Source: an uncultured Bacilli bacterium (lineage in GTDB: Bacteria > Bacillota_I > Bacilli_A > RF39 > UBA660). From it: 23,331 nt of DNA. Where the stretch lies: positions 1 to 23,331 of the forward strand of contig CAKOLW010000018.1 of the NCBI GenBank assembly GCA_934096405.1, written 5' to 3'. Position 1 is the first letter of the stretch; each line of letters starts with the position of its first letter. The notes below the pieces were generated by a model. The model was not told where the DNA came from. It did not search any database and was given only the letters and a program-made list of their open reading frames with translations. This document shows, in pieces, positions 7,048 through 14,153 of the stretch. A program made the translations under genes and the position numbers.

Positions 7048-8595
7048 ATGAATAAGAAAGGATTTACTTTGGTAGAAGTTACTATTTCAATTGTTTTATT
7101 ATCACTTGTTATGATATTTATGTTTAAGTTTTTATCTGTTTTAAAGAAAGATGAAAATAATGTAACAATAGATACAGAAATGATTATTTTAAGAAACAGT
7201 TTATCTAAGTATTTAAATGAAGATGTAAGGTATAATGAGGGTATTAGTAGTATTAAGTGTTGTACTAATGATACTTGTTCTATTTGTGGTAATTTAAATT
7301 ATGATAGTGTTGTTATTACTCTTGTTAGTGGGAAACAAAAGAAGTTATCTTATGAGAAGAAGAGTAATGAAGAAGGTTATCAAATTATAAAGTATGAGAA
7401 TATTACAGATGGGACTATAGAATTTAAAGAAAAGTTATCTAAAGATTATTATTTTAATCCAATTGAAGTCATAAAAGATAATAATGTATTTTATCTTAAA
7501 GCACCTATAGCATTATATCCAGATTATGATATTGAGCTCGTTTATGGAGGTAATGTTTTAGATGATAAAAGTCAAGGTAGTGGTGGAATAACGTTAGCTA
7601 AAGCAATACTAAGAGATAATCCAACAATAAGTGAAAGAACAGATTTTTCTTCAACTAATACGGAAAATACAACAGGAACAATATATAAAACGAATAAGAC
7701 AGAGGATTCTAGTTATGTATATTATTATTCAGGTAATACACAAAATAATTGGGTTAATTTTGGAGGGTATTATTGGAGAATAATAAGAACTAATGAAGAT
7801 GGTAGTGTAAGGCTATTGTATAGTGGTACTAGTCATGATACAACTGCTGGTTATATAGGAACATCTGAATTTAATAGTTCTTCTGATAGTCCAATGTATG
7901 CAGGCTATATGTATGGAACAAGTGCTTCATTAGAAAATAATAGAATTAATACAAATGATAGTGAAATAAAAGATTATATAGATGTATGGTATAAAGATAA
8001 TTTATTAACTAATTATGATAAATATATAAGCAAGTCTGCAATATATTGTAACGATAGGAGTGTAAGTAGTGGTACTTATTCTATTTCAACAAGTAATTCG
8101 TTCTTTTTTGGTACATATGCAAGATTAGGAACAAATAAAACACCATCATATAAATGTGGAGCAAATACAAGTAATGGGTTGTTTCAAAGTACCCAAGCTG
8201 TAGAAGATAAATTTAGTTCTAGTACTGATGGTGGAGGAAATGGAAAATTAAAATATCCAATTGCTTTAATGACTGCAGATGAAATATCTTTTGCTGGTGG
8301 GAAATGGGGAACGAGTTTATCAAGTCCATACACATGGTATTATACAAATAGTATAGGCTCCTCTATAACTGATGCTAGTTATTGGTGGTTACTTTCACCA
8401 TATGGTTGGGCTAGTTCTTATTCACGTGTATTATATGTTCGTGGTTCTGGTTATCCTGGTAGTTTATTTAATTATAATGTGGGTAGTATAATCAGTATCC
8501 GTCCTGTAGTTTCTCTATCTTCTTGTGTAAGTGTATCAGGAACAGGTACACCAACTGATCCATATGTAGTAGATGAAACTAATTCTACATGTTAA
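7048..8595 (+). CDS. Prepilin-anchored surface protein with DUF6273-like variable ectodomain
   Basis: 515 residues. Residues 1-10 (MNKKGFTLVE) are a textbook prepilin motif, followed by a hydrophobic helix and a pilin-like segment to about 180 with four clustered Cys (CCTNDTCSIC). From about 187 a large module begins (KAILRDNPT ... YYYSGNTQNNWVNF ... YYWRIIRTNEDGSVRLLY ... YPIALMTADEISFAGG ... YWWLLSP). This is the DUF6273-like fold found in surface proteins of gut Firmicutes, and it is paralogous to residues 178-558 of the protein at 8826. Residues 452-484 form a 33-residue hypervariable block between WWLLSP and RPVVSL. The last 31 residues again match the paralogue. Codon use shifts from T-ending to ACA/ATA/GGA at the module border, suggesting a fusion. 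It likely sits at the tip of, or along, a pseudopilus. Confidence 0.8.
   Translation: MNKKGFTLVEVTISIVLLSLVMIFMFKFLSVLKKDENNVTIDTEMIILRNSLSKYLNEDVRYNEGISSIKCCTNDTCSICGNLNYDSVVITLVSGKQKKLSYEKKSNEEGYQIIKYENITDGTIEFKEKLSKDYYFNPIEVIKDNNVFYLKAPIALYPDYDIELVYGGNVLDDKSQGSGGITLAKAILRDNPTISERTDFSSTNTENTTGTIYKTNKTEDSSYVYYYSGNTQNNWVNFGGYYWRIIRTNEDGSVRLLYSGTSHDTTAGYIGTSEFNSSSDSPMYAGYMYGTSASLENNRINTNDSEIKDYIDVWYKDNLLTNYDKYISKSAIYCNDRSVSSGTYSISTSNSFFFGTYARLGTNKTPSYKCGANTSNGLFQSTQAVEDKFSSSTDGGGNGKLKYPIALMTADEISFAGGKWGTSLSSPYTWYYTNSIGSSITDASYWWLLSPYGWASSYSRVLYVRGSGYPGSLFNYNVGSIISIRPVVSLSSCVSVSGTGTPTDPYVVDETNSTC
8401..8499 (+). other. Hypervariable 33-codon block, copy 1 (candidate VR)
   Basis: Between the TCACCA codons of WWLLSP and the CGTCCT codons of RPVVSL, 26 of 33 codons end in T or C, and A falls to about 21%. 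Only three residues match the paralogue block at 10308-10406, although both blocks have exactly the same length and well-conserved borders. This is the appearance of a diversity-generating retroelement variable region; no template or reverse transcriptase is in the window. Confidence 0.5.
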
Positions 8596-8610
8596 GTTGA
8601 CAAAAAGTAC

Positions 8611-8639
8611 TTGAACTCAATAAGATATTTTGGTAGAAT
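8611..8639 (+). promoter_or_regulatory. Promoter of the structured leader upstream of 8826
   Basis: TTGAAC (8611-8616), 17 bases, then TAGAAT (8634-8639) with an extended TGG in front. A consensus TTGACA at 8597-8602 lies just upstream and could serve an alternative start with TAAGAT at 8621. Transcription would begin near 8646. Confidence 0.6.
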
Positions 8640-8825
8640 TAAAGAGTAAAAGTAGAAGGAGCACAAAACTATGGAAAGAATAATTCTCTTTGAATTAAGT
8701 ACCAAACTTGGTACGAATTTCGGGGGGGGTTAAAAGAAAATAACACCCATAGTTTTTTCGTTATATTAAATTCATAGGCACCAGTCTATGAGTTTTTTAG
8801 TGCTCTAAAAAACGGAGGAAGGACA
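8640..8825 (+). promoter_or_regulatory. Structured 5' leader, candidate attenuator
   Basis: Four elements lie in this leader. (a) AAAACTATGG (8665-8674) pairs perfectly with CCATAGTTTT (8747-8756), followed by more T. (b) GTACCA/TGGTAC forms a small hairpin inside it. (c) AAATTCATAG (8768-8777) pairs with CTATGAGTTT (8786-8795). (d) TTTTTTAG (8793-8800) pairs with CTAAAAAA (8805-8812) just before the GGAGGA SD of the gene at 8826. Hairpins c and d share bases and exclude each other. No known riboswitch or T-box motif was recognised. Confidence 0.5.
8671..8733 (+). CDS. 20-codon leader ORF with G8 tract
   Basis: An ATG with an ideal SD (AAGGAG at 8656-8661, nine bases before it) opens a 20-codon frame encoding MERIILFELS then TKLGTNFGGG and a TAA stop. 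The last three codons come from a run of eight G, striking in this AT-rich DNA. The start codon lies in the left arm of the long hairpin 8665/8756, so translation would open that hairpin. It may be a regulatory leader peptide rather than a functional protein. Confidence 0.45.
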   Translation: MERIILFELSTKLGTNFGGG

Positions 8826-10502
8826 ATGAAAGAAAAAAAATATTTAATTTATGGAATATGTTTATCACTATTAATAGTTATAGGAGTAACACTAGCATAC
8901 TTTATAACAGAGATAGAAGGAGATAAAAAAGATGTTACATTAAATACAGGAGATTTAAGAGTAATATTTAATAATGGAGAGAAAATAGAAGGAATAGATA
9001 TAGAACCAGGATGGAGTATAACAAAAACATTTAGTATAGAAAATAAATCTAAGACAGAATATAAATACAATATAGTAATACAAGATTTAGTAAATACATT
9101 TGTATCTGATAACTTAGTATATAAAATAACAAGTACAAATAATGGACATAACATGACAGATTATGAAGTATTACCAAAATCAGATACACAAGAAGATACA
9201 ATACTAACATATAGTACAACAATATCAGGAAGAACAACACAAGAATATACAATAGAAGTAAAGTTTAAAGAAGAAGATAGAAACCAATATGAAGATATGG
9301 GTAAGACTATAACAGGTAAGATTTATATAACTGAAGGAACAGAGAAGCCTATTCCATTATTAAACAAAATACTAGCTGACAATCCAACGAGAAGAATAAG
9401 AAGTAATGATAATAATGGAACAAATGACTTTGCAACACTACTTACAGAAACAACAACAGGTACATTGTTTACTTCAACTGAAAGCATAGAAGGTAGTACT
9501 CCAGTTAATGTATATTATTATTCAGGTAATACAACAAATAATTGGGTAAAATTTGGCCAATATACAAGTAATGGACCAATTATAGGCTATTATTCAAGTA
9601 GCTATTTATCTTCGCGTAAAGAATATTCAACTATGGATGAATGTACATCAGCGTCTTCATACAATGTTAATTGTGGTTATGCTTGGAATTTTGGAGACAA
9701 TATGTATTGGAGAATAATAAGAACAAATCATGATAAAAGTATAAGATTACTTTATGCAGGAACTAGTCATGATACAACAAGTGGCCATATAGGAGAAAGT
9801 GCATTTAATACAAATTATAAAAGTCCAAAATATGTAGGCTACAAATACGGAGAAGATGATAGTACATTAGATGGAATAAGAGCGAATACAACAGATAGTA
9901 CAATAAAAACATATATAGATACATGGTATCAAAACAACTTAACAAATTATACAAAATATCTAAGTACAAGTGCTGTGTATTGTAATGATAGAAGTGAAGG
10001 AACAGGAGAAACTTACAATTACGCATCAAGTCCATCATCACTGTTCAATTTTGCACCATACTATAGAATGGACTATGTAACAAAGGGAGCAAATGCAAAT
10101 CCAACATATAATTGTAGTGACATTAGAGATGCATTCAGTGTAGATAATATAAATGCACAACTTAGTTATCCAATTGCATTAATGACGGCCGATGAAATAG
10201 CTTTTGCGGGAGGAGTAGCATATACACAAATGAGGAAACCTTATGCATGGTTTATAAGCAATAGTGCTGGGACACAAGTATCAAATCGTTGGTGGTCTTT
10301 GTCGCCTTTCAACTGGTATAATCGCTATGCGAACGAGTGGAATTGGCCTTCCGACAGTGATGGTTTGGGCTACTACAATGTTTACCGTATCAAAGGTTAT
10401 GTTGTTCGTCCTGTCATTTCTCTATCTCCATGTGTCAAAGTAACTGGAAGTGGAACTCCAGATGATCCATATGTGGTGAATGAAAAAGCCTCAACATGTT
10501 AG
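8826..10502 (+). CDS. TasA/camelysin-like anchored protein with DUF6273-like variable ectodomain
   Basis: 558 residues. Residues about 6-26 form a signal/anchor helix (YLIYGICLSLLIVIGVTLAYF) whose AYF end resembles SipW-type cleavage sites of TasA/camelysin proteins. Residues about 30-170 look like the matching beta-sandwich (VTLNTGDLRVIFNN ... FSIENKSKTEYKYNIVI). From about 178 the ectodomain parallels that of the protein at 7048 (NKILADNPT ... YYYSGNTTNNWVKF ... MYWRIIRTNHDKSIRLLYAG ... YPIALMTADEIAFAGG ... RWWSLSP), with an extra Cys-containing insert near 250-290. Residues 495-527 are the hypervariable block, and a conserved 31-residue tail follows. Codons are rich in ACA/ATA/GGA, unlike nearby housekeeping genes, except in the hypervariable block. 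SD GGAGGA. A terminator overlaps the stop codon. Confidence 0.8.
   Translation: MKEKKYLIYGICLSLLIVIGVTLAYFITEIEGDKKDVTLNTGDLRVIFNNGEKIEGIDIEPGWSITKTFSIENKSKTEYKYNIVIQDLVNTFVSDNLVYKITSTNNGHNMTDYEVLPKSDTQEDTILTYSTTISGRTTQEYTIEVKFKEEDRNQYEDMGKTITGKIYITEGTEKPIPLLNKILADNPTRRIRSNDNNGTNDFATLLTETTTGTLFTSTESIEGSTPVNVYYYSGNTTNNWVKFGQYTSNGPIIGYYSSSYLSSRKEYSTMDECTSASSYNVNCGYAWNFGDNMYWRIIRTNHDKSIRLLYAGTSHDTTSGHIGESAFNTNYKSPKYVGYKYGEDDSTLDGIRANTTDSTIKTYIDTWYQNNLTNYTKYLSTSAVYCNDRSEGTGETYNYASSPSSLFNFAPYYRMDYVTKGANANPTYNCSDIRDAFSVDNINAQLSYPIALMTADEIAFAGGVAYTQMRKPYAWFISNSAGTQVSNRWWSLSPFNWYNRYANEWNWPSDSDGLGYYNVYRIKGYVVRPVISLSPCVKVTGSGTPDDPYVVNEKASTC
10308..10406 (+). other. Hypervariable 33-codon block, copy 2 (candidate VR)
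   Basis: 26 of 33 codons end in T or C, A is about 24% and G+C about 42%, against very AT-rich flanks. Unusual bases continue slightly on both sides (about 10284-10440). The block has the same length and the same borders (WWSLSP, RPVISL) as 8401-8499 but only three shared residues (positions 3, 7 and 24). Confidence 0.5.
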
Positions 10503-10524
10503 ATACTAGAAATAGTATCTTTTT
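10502..10524 (+). terminator. Intrinsic terminator with GAAA tetraloop
   Basis: GATACTA-GAAA-TAGTATC followed by TTTTT: a perfect 7-pair stem whose first base is the last base of the TAG stop codon of the preceding gene. Confidence 0.9.
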
Positions 10525-10582
10525 GTCATATTTTGTGACCTGTATATACCGAAAACATCTTTAAATTAATTATTTTTTTTGA

Positions 10583-10604
10583 TATACTAAGTATAGTGGT
10601 GAGG
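10583..10604 (+). promoter_or_regulatory. Likely -10 and SD of polA
   Basis: TATACT at 10583-10588, with only a weak TTTAAA at the -35 position (10560-10565), then the SD GGTGAGG at 10598-10604 before the ATG at 10609. Confidence 0.4.
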
Positions 10605-10608
10605 TAAT

Positions 10609-13185
10609 ATGAAAAAACGAGCAATATTGATTGATGGAAATAATTTATTATTTAGAAGTTATTATGCTACTGCATATAATGGTAATTTAATGAAAAACTC
10701 TAAGGATTTTCCTACTAATGCACTCTATGGGTTTGTTAATATGATTAATAAAATACTTAATGAAGAGAATCCTGAATATATTATGGTGGCTTTTGATAAA
10801 GGTAAAAACTTTAGACATGATAAATATGAGAATTATAAAGCTGGTAGAATTGAAACTCCTAATGATTTATTAAAACAATTTCCATATGCATATCAAATAC
10901 TTGAAGCAATGGGTATAACTGCGCTTAATTTAGAAAACTATGAAGCAGATGATATAATTGGTACTTTTGCTAGAATGGCTGATGAAGATGATTTATATGA
11001 TGCAACTATTATAAGCAGTGATAGAGATTTATTACAATTAATTAGTAAAGAAGTTAATGTTAAGTTGTTAAAACAAAGTGGTTATATATTAATGAATACA
11101 GAAGTATTTAAAGAAACTTATAAATGTGATCCTATTAAAATGATAGATTTAAAAGCTTTAATGGGAGATGCTAGTGATAATATTCCTGGAGTTAAAGGTA
11201 TTGGAGAAAAAACAGCAATTAATTTAATTAGTGAATATGGTTCACTTGAAGAAGTATATAATAATATAGATAATATAAAAGGAAAAACTCGTGAAAAATT
11301 AGAGCTTGATAAAGATAATGCTTTTTTTTCTAAGGATTTAGCAACAATATATAAGAATGCTCCTATTGGACTTAGTTTTGAAGATATTAAAATTAAACCT
11401 AGAAATGAAAAAGAATTAATGAGTATATATGAAGAATTAGAGTTTTTCTCATTTATAAAAAAAGAAGGAAAGAAAGAAGTTAAAGAAAAAGTAGAATATG
11501 AAATAGTAAATGATAAAATTAATCCTAAAGATAATTTTGCTTTTTATATAGAAGTAAGTGAAGAGAATTATCATAAAGCATATATATTAGGTATGAGTAT
11601 ATATGATGGAGAAAAAGTATATATATTAGATAAAGAAAGTATTTTACTTAATAAAGATATTTTTAGTAAAGCTTATTCTACATATGATTTAAAAAAGAAT
11701 ATAGTTGTACTTAATAAATTGGGTATAGATATAGAGAATGTTAGAATAGATACTATGATAAGTGCATATTTGCTTAATTATAATGTTAAAGATGATATTA
11801 GTTATGTTTCTAATACTAAAAACTATAATATAGAATTTTATTCTAATATGATTAAAAAGGGTATTATTCAAGATAAAGATATATTTAATCATAATTTAGC
11901 ATTAAAAAGTAAATTTATATATGAAACAGTTGATGAATTTACAACTGAATTAGATAATGAAGATATGTTACATTTATTTAAAGATATAGAAATGCCTTTA
12001 GTTAGAGTTTTAGCTAAGATGGAAATGAATGGTATAAGAGTAGATACTGATACTTTAGACACTATTAAAGGTAAATTAGAAGAAAAATTAAATGTACTTA
12101 GTAGTAAAATATATGATCTAGCGGGTACTCAATTTAATATATCAAGTCCTAAACAATTAGGAGAAATATTATTTGAAAAGATAAATTTACCTCATAAAGC
12201 AAAGAAGGGTAGAAATGGATATTCTACAAATCATGATACTTTAATGAAATTATATGATTTACATCCTATTATACCTTTAATATTAGAATATAGAAATTTA
12301 ATTAAATTAATGACTACTTATATGGATAATTTAAAAGATTATGTTATGAGTGATAGTAAAATACATACTATATTTAAACAGGCTACTACTAGAACTGGAA
12401 GACTTTCTAGTGCAGAACCTAATTTACAAAATATACCTATTAGAACTGAAGAAGGTAAAGAAATTAGAAAAGCATTTTTACCTGAAGAAGATAGTGTTAT
12501 TTTAACTAGTGATTATAGTCAGATAGAACTTAGAATTTTAGCACATATTTCTGGTTGCAAAAACTTAATAAGTGCATTTAATAATAGTGAGGATATTCAT
12601 ACTAAAGTAGCAAGTGATATTTATGGAGTAGATACTAGTTTAGTTACTAAGACTATGAGAAGAACTGCTAAGGCTGTTATATTTGGTATTGTTTATGGAA
12701 TAAGTGGTTTTGGTTTAGGAGAAAACTTAGATATAAGTCCTAAAGAAGCCAAAAAGTATATTGATAAGTATTTAAATATGTATCCTGGTGTTAAAGAATA
12801 TATGGATAATATTAAAATGAAAGCTAAGAAACAAGGATATGTTAGAACAATAATGAATAGAAAAAGAGAAATTGATGAACTAAAAAATACTAATTATATT
12901 ATTGTTAAATCTGGGGAAAGAATGGCTATGAATACTCCAATACAAGGAAGTGCAGCTGATATTATTAAGAAAGCAATGATTGATGTGGATAATGAAATGG
13001 CTAAGAAAGGATTAAAGTCTAAGATGTTAATTCAAGTACATGATGAGTTAGTGTTTACTGTTCCTAAAAATGAAATAGAAATAATGAAAGAATTAGTAAG
13101 AGATACTATGGAAAATGCATATAATTTAGAAGTACCGTTGAAAGTAGATGTTGAACTTGGTAGTAATTGGTATGATGCTAAATAA
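10609..13185 (+). CDS. polA: DNA polymerase I
   Basis: 858 residues, about the size of Bacillus Pol I. It fills gaps and removes RNA primers in replication and repair. Residues 1 to about 290 are the 5'-3' exonuclease (ILIDGNNLLFRSYYA; DRDLLQL; LMGDASDNIPGVKGIGEKTA). The middle region (about 300-470) has the shape of the 3'-5' exonuclease, but the catalytic DxE is missing (IEVSEE), so proofreading is probably lost, as in Bacillus-type enzymes. The polymerase domain is intact: motif A DYSQIELRILAHIS (Asp635), motif B RRTAKAVIFGIVYG (Lys688, Phe692, Tyr696), motif C QVHDELVF (Asp812). The start ATG follows GGTGAGG. The cation transporter gene lies 11 bases downstream. Confidence 0.97.
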   Translation: MKKRAILIDGNNLLFRSYYATAYNGNLMKNSKDFPTNALYGFVNMINKILNEENPEYIMVAFDKGKNFRHDKYENYKAGRIETPNDLLKQFPYAYQILEAMGITALNLENYEADDIIGTFARMADEDDLYDATIISSDRDLLQLISKEVNVKLLKQSGYILMNTEVFKETYKCDPIKMIDLKALMGDASDNIPGVKGIGEKTAINLISEYGSLEEVYNNIDNIKGKTREKLELDKDNAFFSKDLATIYKNAPIGLSFEDIKIKPRNEKELMSIYEELEFFSFIKKEGKKEVKEKVEYEIVNDKINPKDNFAFYIEVSEENYHKAYILGMSIYDGEKVYILDKESILLNKDIFSKAYSTYDLKKNIVVLNKLGIDIENVRIDTMISAYLLNYNVKDDISYVSNTKNYNIEFYSNMIKKGIIQDKDIFNHNLALKSKFIYETVDEFTTELDNEDMLHLFKDIEMPLVRVLAKMEMNGIRVDTDTLDTIKGKLEEKLNVLSSKIYDLAGTQFNISSPKQLGEILFEKINLPHKAKKGRNGYSTNHDTLMKLYDLHPIIPLILEYRNLIKLMTTYMDNLKDYVMSDSKIHTIFKQATTRTGRLSSAEPNLQNIPIRTEEGKEIRKAFLPEEDSVILTSDYSQIELRILAHISGCKNLISAFNNSEDIHTKVASDIYGVDTSLVTKTMRRTAKAVIFGIVYGISGFGLGENLDISPKEAKKYIDKYLNMYPGVKEYMDNIKMKAKKQGYVRTIMNRKREIDELKNTNYIIVKSGERMAMNTPIQGSAADIIKKAMIDVDNEMAKKGLKSKMLIQVHDELVFTVPKNEIEIMKELVRDTMENAYNLEVPLKVDVELGSNWYDAK

Positions 13186-13196
13186 AAGGTGATATT

Positions 13197-14060
13197 TTGA
13201 ATAAAGTTTTAATTAAAAGTTTTTTAGTTAATTTGGTTTTAAGTATACTTAAGTTAATTGGTTCTTTTATAGGGGGTTCCATTACTTTACTTGCAGATGC
13301 TATACATTGTATGAGTGATATGTTTACAGATGTAATTAGTATTATTGGTTCTAAGTTATCTAATAAGAAACCTGATAAAGAACATCCTTATGGACATGGT
13401 AGAATAGAATATTTAACTAGTATAGTTATGAGTATATTTATTATAATTTTATCTATTAGTACACTTATTACATCTATTAAAGGAGAAAAAATTAATACAA
13501 ATATTTATGCTGTTATTATACTTATAATGAGTATAATTAGTAAGTTTATTTTAAGTGATTATTTAATCAAGAAGAGTAAAAAACTAAATAGTAATATTAT
13601 TTTACTTAATGGTATGGAAACAAGATATGATACTTATAGTTCTATGCTTGCTTTGTTCTTTGTATTACTTTCTTTAATAAGTAATAAAGGAATATTAAGA
13701 TATGCTGATATAATAGGTGGAGTTATAATTAGTTTGTTAACTATTAAAGTTGGAATAAAGTTACTTTTATCTAATATAAGTTCTATAATTGGTGAAGTAG
13801 ATTATGATAAAGATAAAATTAATTTGATAAATTCTGTTATATTAGAACAAAAAGAAATAAAAAGTATTAGAAGAACAACTCTTCTTAAAATGGGGACATA
13901 TTATAAAGTAATATTGGATTTAAATATAAGTGGAGATATTGTTTTAAATGATATGTATGAAATAGAAAAGAAGATTAAAATTGATTTGAAAAAGTTAGAT
14001 TTAAATATTAGATATGTTACAGTTAATTTTAAACCTATTAATAATAAAAACTCTACATGA
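13197..14060 (+). CDS. Cation diffusion facilitator (FieF/YiiP-like metal efflux)
   Basis: 287 residues with about six membrane helices and a C-terminal cytoplasmic domain. CDF proteins exchange divalent metal ions (Zn, Fe, Mn, Cd) for protons across the membrane. Helix 2 carries the metal-site motif HxxxD (ADAIHCMSD, His37/Asp41), and the loop HPYGHGRIEY is typical of the family. In helix 5 the partner motif reads ExxxD (Glu141/Asp145) where YiiP has HxxxD, so the metal preference may differ. The start is TTG at 13197 behind AAGGTGAT; no better ATG is near. It is 11 bases after polA, so they are probably co-transcribed. A terminator overlaps its end. Confidence 0.9.
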   Translation: MNKVLIKSFLVNLVLSILKLIGSFIGGSITLLADAIHCMSDMFTDVISIIGSKLSNKKPDKEHPYGHGRIEYLTSIVMSIFIIILSISTLITSIKGEKINTNIYAVIILIMSIISKFILSDYLIKKSKKLNSNIILLNGMETRYDTYSSMLALFFVLLSLISNKGILRYADIIGGVIISLLTIKVGIKLLLSNISSIIGEVDYDKDKINLINSVILEQKEIKSIRRTTLLKMGTYYKVILDLNISGDIVLNDMYEIEKKIKIDLKKLDLNIRYVTVNFKPINNKNST

Positions 14061-14074
14061 AAATGTAGGGTTTT
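14047..14074. terminator. Intrinsic terminator after the CDF gene
   Basis: AAAACTCTACAT pairs with ATGTAGGGTTTT (12 pairs, one G-U) around a GAAA loop. The stop codon of the transporter is inside the hairpin. The A-run and T-run on the two sides allow it to act in both directions. Confidence 0.8.
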
Positions 14075-14101
14075 AGCTTATATAAGAGTATGTTTGTAAT
14101 A

Positions 14102-14149
14102 AATCTCTGCAGAAAAATGATAAACTCTGCAGAGAATACTGCAGAGATT
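14102..14149. repeat. Triple CTGCAG repeat with long inverted arms
   Basis: AATCTCTGCAG (14102-14112) and CTGCAGAGATT (14139-14149) are an 11-base inverted repeat, and CTCTGCAGAG (14125-14134) is a palindrome between them. The element lies just beyond the 3' end of tmcAL and may be part of its terminator, although the T tract is poor. Confidence 0.7.
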
Positions 14150-14153
14150 AAAA

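Noticed and set aside
8700..8760. T-box or other known riboswitch in the leader
   Set aside because: GGTAC and the G-run recall parts of known motifs, but no T-box consensus, c-di-GMP, SAM or preQ1 core could be matched.
8849..9252. Minus-strand frames opposite the TasA-like gene
   Set aside because: Low-complexity Leu/Tyr/Ile-rich translations that mirror ACA/ATA/GGA codons of the real gene.
8596..10608. Template repeat or reverse transcriptase of a DGR within the window
   Set aside because: I scanned the intergenic stretches 8596-8825 and 10503-10608 and all sizeable reading frames; no copy of the variable blocks with A at variable sites and no RT motif (YxDD) was found. The retroelement, if any, lies elsewhere.
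11689..11892. Minus-strand 67-codon frame inside polA
   Set aside because: Ile/Tyr/Asn-rich antisense frame with no SD, entirely within the conserved polA gene.
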